From assembly GCA_964458575.1 (NCBI GenBank), contig CAYWMD010000004.1, forward strand, positions 62,001 through 126,000: a DNA stretch of 64,000 nucleotides. The letters run 5' to 3'. A model generated the notes under the pieces. It did no database searches. It saw only the letters and a program-made list of their open reading frames with translations, and was not told the DNA's origin. The position numbers and the translations under genes were made by a program. The DNA is from CAYWMD01 sp964458575. Lineage in GTDB: Bacteria; Verrucomicrobiota; Verrucomicrobiia; Limisphaerales; JADLHS01. This document shows, piece by piece, positions 8,899 through 19,500 of this stretch (positions are counted from its first letter, which is position 1; each line of letters begins with the position of its first letter).

Positions 8899-9672
8899 GT
8901 GAGCACTTCCTCACAAGCCGCTGCACCGGGAACGACTTCGACGGGATTTGAGCCGCCACACCGGCCTGCGTTCGTGACAACGCATTGGTCCGTCGTGCTC
9001 ACGGCGGGGCGCAGCGACACAACGCGCGCCGAGGACGCGCTGGCGAAACTTTGCCAGAGCTATTGGCATCCGCTTTACGCTTACGTGCGGCGGCGGGGTC
9101 ATTCGCCGGAAGATGCGCAAGACCTCACGCAAGAATTCTTCGCCCGGCTGCTGGAGCGCAACGCGATTGCGACGGTCAGTCCGGAGAAGGGCCGCTTCCG
9201 CTCGTTTCTATTGGCGAGCATGAACCATTTTCTATCAGACGAATGGGACAAGGCCCGTGCACAAAAGCGCGGCGCGGGAAAAGTCATCTCCCTCGACACG
9301 CAAAGCGCGGAAACCTGGCTGCGCCAGCAGCCGGTGGAGACGCTCACGCCGGAACGGGCTTTTGAATTGCGCTGGGCGATCACGTTGCTGGAACAGGTTT
9401 ATCGGCGGTTGGAGGAGGAGCATCGGCAGCAGGGCAAGGCGGAGTTTTTCGACACGTTACGCACCACGCTGGCCGGGCCGGGCAATTCCGCCCCTTACGC
9501 TGAACTGGCTGTGCGGTTGAGAATGAACGAAGGCGCGGTAAAGGTGGCGGTCCATCGGCTGCGTCAGCGTTATCGGACTTTGTTGCGTGAAACGATTGCC
9601 GAAACCGTCGAGAGCGAAAGCGAAGTGGAGGAGGAGTTGCGTTACTTGATGCGGGTTGTGGCGTGTGGTTGA
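8899..9672 (+). CDS. ECF sigma factor, paralogue of the one at 6416
   Basis: This 257-residue sigma factor is clearly paralogous to the one at 6416 (shared FVTTHWSVVLTA, HSPEDAQDLTQEFFARLLE, NEGAVKVAVHRLRQRYR). The GTG at 8899 is preferred over a TTG at 8845 because both paralogues share the codons GTG AGC ACT TC at this point, and the 18 residues gained by the longer form show no similarity. Regions 2 and 4 are intact. It lies 76 bp after the kinase gene and precedes three exported proteins, so it may control them or work with either kinase. Confidence 0.85.
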   Translation: MSTSSQAAAPGTTSTGFEPPHRPAFVTTHWSVVLTAGRSDTTRAEDALAKLCQSYWHPLYAYVRRRGHSPEDAQDLTQEFFARLLERNAIATVSPEKGRFRSFLLASMNHFLSDEWDKARAQKRGAGKVISLDTQSAETWLRQQPVETLTPERAFELRWAITLLEQVYRRLEEEHRQQGKAEFFDTLRTTLAGPGNSAPYAELAVRLRMNEGAVKVAVHRLRQRYRTLLRETIAETVESESEVEEELRYLMRVVACG

Positions 9673-9699
9673 ATTGGACGACTTGTTTTTCGGTTTTTG

Positions 9700-10953
9700 A
9701 TGAAACGCAACTTCGCAATTTCTTTGTTTCCGCCACTCCTATGGAGTTGGGTGTCCCTTGGCGTCGCGGACGAGGCCGCGGTCAAACCCGCGATTATCGA
9801 AGCGGCCAGGTTCGCCTCACTGCAAGCGGCCTTCGACGCAGTGCCCACTAACGGCGGGGTCGTGCTGCTGCCGCCGGGCGAGTTTGAGCTGTCCAAACCA
9901 CTGGTGCTGACCACGGGTGACACGCGCATCGAGGGCGCGGGCGCGGCGACGCACCTGATCAACCGCAGCACGAACGGCAAGCCCGCGCTGATCATCCGTC
10001 CCCGGGACATTGAAAAAAATCCGCGCGCCAAGCTTTGGCGCGTCCAGCTCGGCAATTTCCGCATCAGTGGCAATACCAACAGCGGCGACGGGCTGTTCGT
10101 GCTCGGCGTCAACGAACTGTTCCTGCACGGCCTCTCGATTGATCACAACGGCGGCCACGGGATTTCTCTGCGTGACTGCACCGAAGACCCGCGCGTGGTC
10201 AACTCGATCATCACTTACAACGCCCGGGCAGGCCTCAACATCTTTTCCACGCATGACATCGTGGTCTCTGCCAACCAATTTGAGGAAAATCAGGATGCCG
10301 TGCGCTGCATCAACAGCTACAACCTCACCATGAATGGAAACAACGTGGATGACCACCTGCGCCACGGCGTGGTCATCGAGAACACCTACGGCTCGGTGCT
10401 CTCCGGCAACATGATCGAGGAATGCAACGGCACGGCGGTCCTTTTGGATCGCGACTGCTACGGTATCACGATCAGCGCGAACGTTATCGCCGATGACCTC
10501 GGTGGCGGCGTGCATCTGCTCGACGCGTGGGGTTGCACCATTTCGGCCAACACGTTTGTGTTGGTGCATTCCAACTCCGTGCTGGTGAGTTCGAACAGCG
10601 GCCGATCGACAATCACCGGAAACAATTTCTGCAACAGTTACATCGGCGGCGGACAGGACAAACGCAAGACCAAGCCCGGTCAACCCATCGGCTTTGACGA
10701 GGCCACCGGTATCCTGCTGCAATCCGCCAGCGACATCGTCATTTCCGGAAACCAATTCTCCGGGTTGTCGGGTCAGGCCATCCTCGCCGAGGGCAAATGC
10801 AAACGGATTGTGGTGACAGGCAACGTCGTGACTGACTACGGGCGGCGCCTGAAGAAAAAAGTGCCCGCGATTGACTTGGGCAAGGCTTCAGGCAGTCGCG
10901 TTAAGAACAACGTCGAGGGAGGCGCGCGGGAGTTGCCGAAGACGCAGCCGTGA
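9700..10953 (+). CDS. exported right-handed parallel beta-helix protein
   Basis: This 417-residue protein has a signal peptide (about residues 1-23, ending SLGVADE). It starts with a pectate-lyase-like cap (SLQAAFDAVPTNGGVVLLPP) and continues as a series of PbH1-like coils: NGGHGISLRDC, TYNARAGLNIFST, SYNLTMNGNNVDD, ENTYGSVLSGNMI, SDIVISGNQFSG. Such folds bind or cleave polysaccharide outside the cell. No lyase or hydrolase triad can be assigned by eye, so activity is not proven. It ends just before a second exported protein and may be part of the same unit as the sigma factor at 8899. Confidence 0.75.
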   Translation: MKRNFAISLFPPLLWSWVSLGVADEAAVKPAIIEAARFASLQAAFDAVPTNGGVVLLPPGEFELSKPLVLTTGDTRIEGAGAATHLINRSTNGKPALIIRPRDIEKNPRAKLWRVQLGNFRISGNTNSGDGLFVLGVNELFLHGLSIDHNGGHGISLRDCTEDPRVVNSIITYNARAGLNIFSTHDIVVSANQFEENQDAVRCINSYNLTMNGNNVDDHLRHGVVIENTYGSVLSGNMIEECNGTAVLLDRDCYGITISANVIADDLGGGVHLLDAWGCTISANTFVLVHSNSVLVSSNSGRSTITGNNFCNSYIGGGQDKRKTKPGQPIGFDEATGILLQSASDIVISGNQFSGLSGQAILAEGKCKRIVVTGNVVTDYGRRLKKKVPAIDLGKASGSRVKNNVEGGARELPKTQP

Positions 10954-10986
10954 GGTATGGGCAGCCGTCGAGGAGTGCATAACGAA

Positions 10987-12648
10987 ATGCGAAGTTTGGT
11001 CTATACGATACCACTGGCCTTGATTTGGAGCGCGACCTCGGCCTGCGGCGAGGCGCAAATCTGGGATTTGGGTGAAGGAATTTCCGTTGGCGCCACGTCG
11101 GACGGACAAGTCACCTGCATCCGACATGGGGCCAATCTGAACAAGACGGCAATCTGGTCGGTGCAGTACGGCTTCAAGGACCTCGGGAAATATACCGCGC
11201 GTGGCATTGCGTGGAAGGGATCGCAACTCGTCGTGGGCGCCCACACCAACGGCGTGGCGTATCGGTGGGATGGCAGTATGCAAGGTGTCGGAACTTGGCA
11301 GGCCCTGCCGCTGGCGGACGGGCTTTACAACTGGATGCCGCATCGCGTCCAAGCCATGTCTTCCGACGGCACCAACGTCTGGATCGTCGGCGTCTCGGCT
11401 TACACCAACGGCGCTGAACATGCCTGCGTTTACACCGACACCGGCGCTTCGTCATTCTGCACCAACGTCGTCATTCCCAGCCCTGGTCACGACCACTCGG
11501 AAATGTGCGCGGTTGCTGAGAACGGTTTGGTGGCGGGGCAGGCTCAATACGGAGGATCCGGAAGTCTCACGAGCGGCGGTCGCCAGGTTATCACCGGTAA
11601 TCCGCTGCGTTTCCTGGGCAACCTGTTGGGCAACGCCACCTCCGCCAACGAAGCGCGGACCTTGGGAATCTCGGGCGACGGCAGCCGCATCATCGGATGG
11701 AGCTACATCACCCTCAGCCCGCTTTACATTCAGCAGTGCTATTGGGACGCGCCGTTCACAGCGAACCGTACGGCAATCGCCATTCCTTTTCTTCCCGACC
11801 ATGTTTGGGGCGACGCGACGGCCGTGAGCCGCACCGGTACTTACATTGGCGGCGCATCGTGGAAAGTCATCTACAACCCTCCGGGTCAGGTCAACCCCGA
11901 GGGCCAGGCGGCATGGATTTGGGACGCCGCGCACGGCACGCGCAACCTGAAGGACGAGCTGATTGCTGAAGGCGCCGACCTAACCGGCTGGAGCCGGCTT
12001 TGCGATGACCTGAGCGGCACCGCGGAACATGGCGACGGCTTCTTTGACATCACCGGCATTTCCGAGGACGGCCGGTGGATCACCGGCACCGGCGCGCAAA
12101 GCGGCGTCCGCCACGCGTATGTCGCATACCTCAACGAAGCCCCGACCATCTCGAGCATTGCCCCCAACACGGCGACTAATACCGGCACGGTCCAGGTCGC
12201 TCTCAGCGGCTTGTGTTTCCGCGCCGGGGCAACCGTGAGGTTGAAAAAGTCCGGCCAGGCCAACATTGGGGCATTCAACGTCAACGTGAACGGGCTGGAC
12301 TCGATCACGTGCAGTTTCAACCTGACCGGCAAAGCGCCCGGCCAACGGGATATCGAGGTGACCAACACCGATGGACAGTCAGGAATTTTAACAAACGGCT
12401 TTTTGATTTTGCAACCGCCGTCACCTTCCTGCGGCGGGTATTTACTGTCGCCGACTTATCAAGCGACCAACTTGGTGTTGAGACTGACGAACACGAGTGC
12501 CAGCGAGGTGTATGACTTGTTCACGGTGACCAATCTAACTTCGACGAATTGGACATGGCTGATGCGCGGCTCGAATGGGCAGACGGAGTTCGTCGTGACG
12601 AATCCGCCGGCATTGGAGAGTTTCTACACGAGCCGATGCACGAACTGA
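10987..12648 (+). CDS. exported HAF-repeat/IPT-domain protein
   Basis: The start at ATG 10987 is favoured by GAGGAG at 10970-10975 and by giving a clean signal peptide (MRSLVYTIPLALIWSATSAC); ATG 10957 is the alternative. Residues about 25-385 consist of HAF-like beta repeats (ALGISGDGSRIIGWS-type units, ISEDGRWITGTG). An IPT/TIG Ig-like domain follows at about 386-475 (PTISSIAPNTATNTGTVQVA). The tail (TNLTSTNWTWLMRG, NPPALESFYTSRC) resembles the C-terminal module of the next protein. It is 553 residues long and probably surface-exposed; no enzymatic motif was found. Confidence 0.7.
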   Translation: MRSLVYTIPLALIWSATSACGEAQIWDLGEGISVGATSDGQVTCIRHGANLNKTAIWSVQYGFKDLGKYTARGIAWKGSQLVVGAHTNGVAYRWDGSMQGVGTWQALPLADGLYNWMPHRVQAMSSDGTNVWIVGVSAYTNGAEHACVYTDTGASSFCTNVVIPSPGHDHSEMCAVAENGLVAGQAQYGGSGSLTSGGRQVITGNPLRFLGNLLGNATSANEARTLGISGDGSRIIGWSYITLSPLYIQQCYWDAPFTANRTAIAIPFLPDHVWGDATAVSRTGTYIGGASWKVIYNPPGQVNPEGQAAWIWDAAHGTRNLKDELIAEGADLTGWSRLCDDLSGTAEHGDGFFDITGISEDGRWITGTGAQSGVRHAYVAYLNEAPTISSIAPNTATNTGTVQVALSGLCFRAGATVRLKKSGQANIGAFNVNVNGLDSITCSFNLTGKAPGQRDIEVTNTDGQSGILTNGFLILQPPSPSCGGYLLSPTYQATNLVLRLTNTSASEVYDLFTVTNLTSTNWTWLMRGSNGQTEFVVTNPPALESFYTSRCTN

Positions 12649-12722
12649 GTTTCAAGCTGATCGCAGCCAAACCGGGTGGTGCGCCGAACTTACGACGAAC
12701 AATTTGCAATGATTATTGGAAG

Positions 12723-15700
12723 ATGAAACCGGATCTCTTTCGCCATTACTCATTGCGAATTGCACACTGCAAATTGCCGCCTGCGTCCGCCTCTGCGCCG
12801 CTGTTATTTGCCTTGGTTGTGGGCTTGTTTGCCTGCGCCAGCGCTAACGCCGCGTTCCAGATTCTCGGCGTCCAGTATCAACCGGACTGGGTGTTCCCGG
12901 AATACGAGTGCCTCTGGCATGACCGGCAGTATCCCGGCCCCTGCACGGCCACGGTGCCGGGCGCCAACGTAAAGGTGTTCCTAAAAAACACCGGCCCCGG
13001 CACGGAAACGACCAACGACGTCACGCTGGCGGGTTACAGTCTCAAGACCGTCATCAAAAGAAACGCGTCGGACGATAGCAGCAGCATTTACCACTATTGG
13101 AGCACGCCGCCGCAGGCCATCCTGGATGCCGGCATTCCCGTTTGGTTCAAAGTGGACCCGGCGACCATTCCCGTCGGCGGATTCGGCCAGGCCGTCGTGC
13201 GCTTGCGCCGCGTTCCCACCACGCCCACGATCGCGGTGGGCATCGTGTCTTCCAGCGGCACGGTCATCACAAACGTCGTCGTGGATGCCAACGCGCCGCA
13301 ACTGGCGAGCGTGGGATTTTCCGAGGACCGAACCAAAGTTTTTCTGCACTGGCGGCGCGCGGGCGGCGCGGCGCCGGCCACGGTCTGGATGGACGGCACG
13401 AATGTAACGGCCATCACCACGACGGTCGGCGATCCGGCGCTGAACTTCGCCGCGTCAGTGATTCAACTGCCATCGCCGCTGCCGGCGATGTCGTTCCATG
13501 TGTATCAAGGCGTTTATGCCGACGGCAAAACCGCCACCGCCGGACTGCGAACGTGGGTGAATCCTTTTCTGTACGCGACCTGGGGATCGAAGCCAATCCC
13601 CGCCGACCTGGCCGCGGGGCAGGCATGGATTGATGAGGCCACGGCGCGCGGCGTGAATTGCCTGGTGATGAATTGGGCCAACGGCCTGGGCACGTTTCTG
13701 GGAACCAGCGCGGGGCGGGATTACGCGGAGAGCCGCGGTTACGGATTTGTTATCAAGGACTCTGGCCAGTTTTTTTGCACCACGCCGCGGATGTGGTTCA
13801 TCTACGACGAACCGGATTATCTGGATTGGACCATCGGGGGTCTGCCCAGTGGCGACACTTACAAGCCCGGAATCATGGCGATGAAAATGTTGGAGGATGG
13901 CGAGGCCAAGCGCGCGAACTATCCGCTCGCGCCCACCACCATCAACATTGACGGCAATCTCAAGCCCTACAACTACTGGAACTGGGGCCAGGTGCCCGAC
14001 GTGTTCATGACTGACGCGTACTACGATCCGTTGCTGGCCAACGCCTATTGGTACGACAACTACAAAATCCCGCTTTACCAGAATGCCGCCTACATCTACG
14101 CCAGCGCGCAAACGGCGGCGCTCGCGTGCGAACCGAATCCAATGCACATGATTTTGTACTCGTGCTCGCTCGGCGATGCGTCGAAGGGGGCTTGGCCGTT
14201 CGCGCCGCCCGCCAGCAAGCGCATCGAAGTTTATTACTCGCTGGCCGCGGGCGCCAAGGGCATGGCGTATTGGTGGTTTTTGCCGGATTCCATTTTCAAC
14301 GGTCTGGGCGCCGGCACACCGGCCGCGCAGGCGTTGTGGAAGGAAATCGGCCTACTGGGCAATGAAATCAAGACCGCTCAACCGTTGCTGGTCACGAGTC
14401 ATCCCGTGGACTGGCCGTTGACCACCAGCAGCAACGTCTGGGCGCGGGCGCTGGCCGCAGGCACGAACACTCTGTTGCTTCTGGCCGTGACCGACAACTA
14501 CACCAACGACGCGACCGGCTGTCACTATTCGCCGGTCAGCAACGCCAGCGTCACTGCCACGCTGCCGGCGTGGATGCAGTTTCCGACCGGGTTCGAAATC
14601 TCCGCCAGCGGCTTGAGCAACGTGACGCTGCAAACGAACGGCAATCAACTGACAGTGCAACTCGGCACTCTGAACGTGACGCGAATGATTGCGCTGACCA
14701 AGGATCCGCAGTTGCGGACGACCCTCCAGCAGCGTTACACCCAACTGGTGCAACCGGGCGTGTGCAGCTTCGCGCCGGAATTTTGCATCAACGATCCGCC
14801 CCGGATTCAACAACCGCCGGGCAGCCAGTTTGTCGCGGCGGGCGGAACCACCGCGTTTTCCCTCATCGCCTCCGGCACCAGCCCGTTGAGCTATCGCTGG
14901 CAAAAGAACCAGGCGGATTTGTCCGATGCGGGCCATTACTCGGGCAGCGCGACGGCGGTGCTGACGATCAACGGCGTGGACGGCAGCGACGTGGCCAGCT
15001 TTCGCTGCGTGGTGACGAACGCTTTCGGAAGCGTAACCAGCAGTCCCGCGTCTTTGACGTTGGTGACGAACAGCTTTGTTTGCGAATCCTTGGCCGTCAT
15101 ACCGCTTCTGTCCGGCGACACGACGAATGACGCCCGCGCCGTCACGGCCGATGGCCGGTGGGCGGTCGGCGTTTCCGGCGTGCGCGGATTTCTGCACGAA
15201 GTTGGCACGACCAATGTCGTGAACGTGATCAGCGGCGGCGCCCAAGCGGTCATCGCGTCAGGCGTGGGCTCCCGGACGGTCAACGGCCAGCAGGAAATTC
15301 TTCTCTCCGGCAGTTCCGCGGGTTGGAACGCGAATTACATGACCACCAACGGCGTTGACTTCGGCCCGCGCCGCCGCGATGTGAACGTCGGCCAGGCGCC
15401 CATGGCGGTGCTGGCGAACGGACTCGTTGCCACCACGTCGGATGTTTTTTACTCCACTTGGTATGATGTCGGCGGAAGTTCCAACCAGGTTTATGTCGGC
15501 AGATTTTCCGGTCCCTGGGTGGCCACGCCGGTTTGGGACCGAACCGCCGCGACCAGCACCACCACGCAATCGCGCGGCATTTCCGCCACGGGCCGGGCCG
15601 TGGGTTTCCGGGGCGGCACGCGGGCCAATTGCGTGTTCGATTGGACCGGGACGGGCGCGCCTACGGTTTGGTTTTTCAATGGCTTGAACGGTACGACCGC

Positions 15701-16415
15701 CGGCGAAGCGTTCGCGGTCAACAGCGATGGGACGACCATCTTTGGTTACTCGCCCGTGAGCGGCGGCCGGCCGGGGAATTGGGCTTACAAAGCCTTCGTG
15801 ACGACTGCCAGCCCCGGTACTTTGCAGAGCGTCAGGGAATTACCGGGTTTTCCCGAAACGGTTGGCACCGCTGGCATCGCCTCCGCGCCCTACGGCTGTA
15901 CGCAGGATGGAAAATATGCCGTGGGCATGAGCTATCGCGGCGCGGAGAAAGCGGTGTTGTGGGACACGCAGCACGCGAACGCCACCAACTGGACGGTGGT
16001 GGACCTGACGGATTTGGCGTTGGCGCGCGGGAAATTGGCTGGCTTCAGCCGGCTGACCCGCGCCTGCAGCGTCGGCACGAATACCGCCGGCAATCTGGTT
16101 GTCGTCGGTTCGGGTTTGGATACGAACAGTCCAGCGAAATCGCGCGCGTTTGCGATGACGGTCGGTTTTTCAAGTGTTCCAATTGTGCCGCGGCCTCATG
16201 TGACCATCTCCGCGCCGTTTCCGGCCCAGTACATGTTCAGCTTCCAAACCGCCACGAACGCCGGCATCACGTACTACCTTGAATACACCACCAATCTTAC
16301 CCCGCCGGTTGCCTGGACCACCATTGCTTCCACTCCCGGCAACGGCGCGCTGGCCAACCTGTTCGATCTGAATCCGATGGGTCAGCGACGATTCTATCGC
16401 GTCGCAGTTCGATGA
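12723..16415 (+). CDS. large exported protein: glycoside-hydrolase-like, Ig-like and HAF repeats
   Basis: This 1230-residue protein has a signal peptide (cleavage after ANA, about residue 43) followed by a beta-rich N-terminal part. A region at about 276-560 resembles a TIM-barrel glycoside hydrolase, with RMWFIYDEPDYLDW as a possible acidic active-site strand and KRIEVYYSLAAGAKGMAYWW as a late strand. An immunoglobulin-like domain spans about 691-780 (SYRWQKNQADLSD). HAF-like repeats fill about 784-1146. The C-terminal module (about 1172-1230) reads YYLEYTTNL then RRFYRVAVR. The start at 12723 is chosen because upstream codons overlap the previous gene and lack signal character. Substrate unknown. 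Confidence 0.7.
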   Translation: MKPDLFRHYSLRIAHCKLPPASASAPLLFALVVGLFACASANAAFQILGVQYQPDWVFPEYECLWHDRQYPGPCTATVPGANVKVFLKNTGPGTETTNDVTLAGYSLKTVIKRNASDDSSSIYHYWSTPPQAILDAGIPVWFKVDPATIPVGGFGQAVVRLRRVPTTPTIAVGIVSSSGTVITNVVVDANAPQLASVGFSEDRTKVFLHWRRAGGAAPATVWMDGTNVTAITTTVGDPALNFAASVIQLPSPLPAMSFHVYQGVYADGKTATAGLRTWVNPFLYATWGSKPIPADLAAGQAWIDEATARGVNCLVMNWANGLGTFLGTSAGRDYAESRGYGFVIKDSGQFFCTTPRMWFIYDEPDYLDWTIGGLPSGDTYKPGIMAMKMLEDGEAKRANYPLAPTTINIDGNLKPYNYWNWGQVPDVFMTDAYYDPLLANAYWYDNYKIPLYQNAAYIYASAQTAALACEPNPMHMILYSCSLGDASKGAWPFAPPASKRIEVYYSLAAGAKGMAYWWFLPDSIFNGLGAGTPAAQALWKEIGLLGNEIKTAQPLLVTSHPVDWPLTTSSNVWARALAAGTNTLLLLAVTDNYTNDATGCHYSPVSNASVTATLPAWMQFPTGFEISASGLSNVTLQTNGNQLTVQLGTLNVTRMIALTKDPQLRTTLQQRYTQLVQPGVCSFAPEFCINDPPRIQQPPGSQFVAAGGTTAFSLIASGTSPLSYRWQKNQADLSDAGHYSGSATAVLTINGVDGSDVASFRCVVTNAFGSVTSSPASLTLVTNSFVCESLAVIPLLSGDTTNDARAVTADGRWAVGVSGVRGFLHEVGTTNVVNVISGGAQAVIASGVGSRTVNGQQEILLSGSSAGWNANYMTTNGVDFGPRRRDVNVGQAPMAVLANGLVATTSDVFYSTWYDVGGSSNQVYVGRFSGPWVATPVWDRTAATSTTTQSRGISATGRAVGFRGGTRANCVFDWTGTGAPTVWFFNGLNGTTAGEAFAVNSDGTTIFGYSPVSGGRPGNWAYKAFVTTASPGTLQSVRELPGFPETVGTAGIASAPYGCTQDGKYAVGMSYRGAEKAVLWDTQHANATNWTVVDLTDLALARGKLAGFSRLTRACSVGTNTAGNLVVVGSGLDTNSPAKSRAFAMTVGFSSVPIVPRPHVTISAPFPAQYMFSFQTATNAGITYYLEYTTNLTPPVAWTTIASTPGNGALANLFDLNPMGQRRFYRVAVR

Positions 16416-16583
16416 ACGAGTTGGCGGCGGATGTGCGTCCGCTCTCGCTTCGATTAAACAGGGCCAATTGACCTCGGAAGGCTGCGATTTCTTGGCCAAT
16501 CCTGATCTTCGGCCTTTGGATTTCGGGTTTTCTTGCCTGTAACCTCGATCTGGGAAATCCTTTGTAAAGGGTGAGGGACAAGT

Positions 16584-19500
16584 ATGGCGACTGAGAATCA
16601 ATGTCCGCATTGCGGTAAGCCGGTGCCGGCGACGGCGCTCGGGGGCATCTGCCCCGAGTGCATGCTCAAAGCGGGGCTGGCCGATACGGGTGAAGTGGGG
16701 CCGGGCGGCACAATCGTGTCCAAACCGGCCCGGCCCGCGCCGACGGTCGAGGAAATCGCGCCGCATTTTCCCCAACTGGAAATCCTCGAGTGTCTCGGTC
16801 GCGGCGGCATGGGTGCGGTCTATAAGGCCCGGCAGCCGAAACTGGACCGCTTGGTCGCCCTGAAGATTCTCACGCGCGGTCATGATCCCAAGATCAGCGA
16901 CACGGAATTCGCCGCGCGTTTTCAACAGGAAGCGCGCGCGCTGGCGCGCATCACGCATCCGGACATTGTGGCCGTCTATGATTTCGGCGTAGTCGAGCAG
17001 ACTTCCAGCCCGTCGGCTTCGGCAACCGGGACGGTCGCCGGGACGTTGGCAGGCGGGACGCCTGCCCCACTACCACTGCATTACCTGATCATGGAGTTTG
17101 TGGACGGGCTGACGCTGCGCCAATTGTTGCAGACGCACAAGCTCTCGCCCGAACAGGCATTGAGCATCGTGCCGAAGATTTGCGAAGCGCTGCAATTCGC
17201 CCACGAACGCGGCATCGTCCATCGCGACATCAAACCTGAGAACATCCTGCTCGACAAACAGGGCCGGGTGAAGATCGCTGACTTCGGCATCGCAAAGATA
17301 ATGAATCCTCTCTCCCGTCCTTCGGACACCCTCTCCCCATCGGATGGGGAGAGGGCTGGGGTGAGGGGCGAAAGCCTGACTGGCCCGAAGGATGTCATCG
17401 GCACGCCGCATTACATGGCGCCGGAGCAGATCGAACACCCGCGAACGGTGGATCATCGGGCGGACATTTATTCGCTCGGCGTGGTCTTCTACGAAATGCT
17501 CACGGGCGAGTTGCCGCTCGGAAAATTTCAACCGCCATCGCGAGTGGTTCACGTGGATGTGCGGCTCGATGACGTGGTGTTGCACGCGCTGGAGAAGAAA
17601 CCTGAACGCCGCTACCAGCACGCGAGCGAGGTGAAGAAGGACGTGGAGACGATTGCGAGCACGCCAACGGCTTCGGAATCAGTGCGCGCTCACACCAGTG
17701 CCGGACAACGTCGCCGGCGTTTTCAAGTAAAGGCTGCTGGCTTCTTTGTCGCAGCGGTCTGTTTCTTGATTGCGGCCGTCTCCTTCTTCACGTCGGATAA
17801 AAATGCCCTGGCTGCGGCATTGAGTTTTGCGGCCGTGGTCGGCTTCGGCATCGCAGGCTACCGCCAGTTCCGGGCCGTGCGGGAGTTGAATGGCCAACCC
17901 CCCGGATCACAAGAGCACCCAACCAATCACCCGGCCGGCGTTTCCAATGCCTGGGTCACTGCGGCGCGCTGGACCGCGCGTGTGATCGGCGCGCTATTCC
18001 TGTTGCTCTACGGCGTATTCATCATCGGTGAAGGGATGCCCGCCATTGGTTCGCAGCCGACTGGAGTGCAACTCGGTTTCGCCGCGCTCGGACTGACATT
18101 CCTAGGCATCATCATCGGCTGGAAAAGGGAAGGTGTGGGAGCGTTGCTTGTGGGCTTGGGTTGGACCGCGTGGCACGTCTCGGAAGGAAGGATGGGATTG
18201 AACCTCTTCCAAGTCCCGCTGCTGGTGGCGTTGCTTTACGGATATTGTTGGTGGGCCGCCCATGGACGCAAAACGGGCATCGTGCTCGGGATGGCGGCTA
18301 TTCTTGGCGTACTGCTCGGTTTGGGACGAGTGTTCGTGCCGACGAGCGTTTTCGTGCGCGGCACAGTTGTTGATGCGGCAACGGGACGGCCTGTTGCTGG
18401 TGCGCGCCTCGCGTTGGTGCCGGCAGATTTTTTAGGGGGCGATATGACGTATCTGACGGAAAAGCCCAATGCCCGCACCGATTCCCAAGGCCGTTTTGGG
18501 CTTTACGTGGGCTGGTATGCCGAAGCAAGGCAAGTGGCCATTTCGGCGAGCAATTACGCGACGCTGGCCACCAATCTCGGCCCGCGCGCTTTGGGCCAGC
18601 GGAACGTAGGCCGGAATTTCCAACTACAACCGACGACAACCAGCGAAACGGTTCAACTCCGCAGCAACTCGTCCAAGGTGACTGTTGACCAGCGTGGATT
18701 GGTCGTCAATCGGCTGCCTGACAACCTCTGGCAAGCGAGCGTAGCGTTCCGCAACCAGGGCAGTAACGCGAGTCCCGCCTTTTCGATCCTGTTTTGCGCA
18801 GGGCCGCCGGACAAAAATGGCCGTCTGATTTCCAAGAACGTTGCCGGCCCCATTTCTCCCGGCGAGACTTTTGGGGAAGCCACCCTCCAGTTTGTCTTGA
18901 ATGATAACGAAACGGAAATGTTCGCGGTCATTGATCCGGAAAATTCGTTGGAGCGGCCCGCCGAATCTGCTGAGTGGATTTTGAAAGCATCAACGAAGCA
19001 GCCGCGCGTCGCGCGCCAGGACATCGAGGACGTTTTTGGTGAGATGAGAGGCCTCAAGGACATGGAGTCGCAACGAGTTTACACGCTGGACGCGAGCGGC
19101 CGCAAACTGACCGGCGCCAACGACGATTTCCTGCGGCGCCGGACGGCGCCGGAAATCCTTTCCAGCGGCCTCAGTTGCGGTTGCGGTGATTATGCGATCG
19201 CGTTCATCTCACTGATTGAGAAGCGCGGCCTGGAAACACTGTGGGTCGAGGGGGCCGAGATGTCGTCCGCGTCCCTCAAGAACCGCTTCTCGGGACATGT
19301 CGTCGTCGCCGTGCGTGACCCCGCCAGTAACCGATGGTTATTGGTGGACCCGACCGCCCGTTCCATCATTTCCGAGAACTGGTCTCGCAGCGACAAAACG
19401 TTTTCCGCGAACTATTGGGTCGGCTTCGTCGGTCCGTTCACGAATTATCCCGTCCACAGTCCGGATGCTTTGCGCGAGTTTTACGATCGCATGCTCAAGA

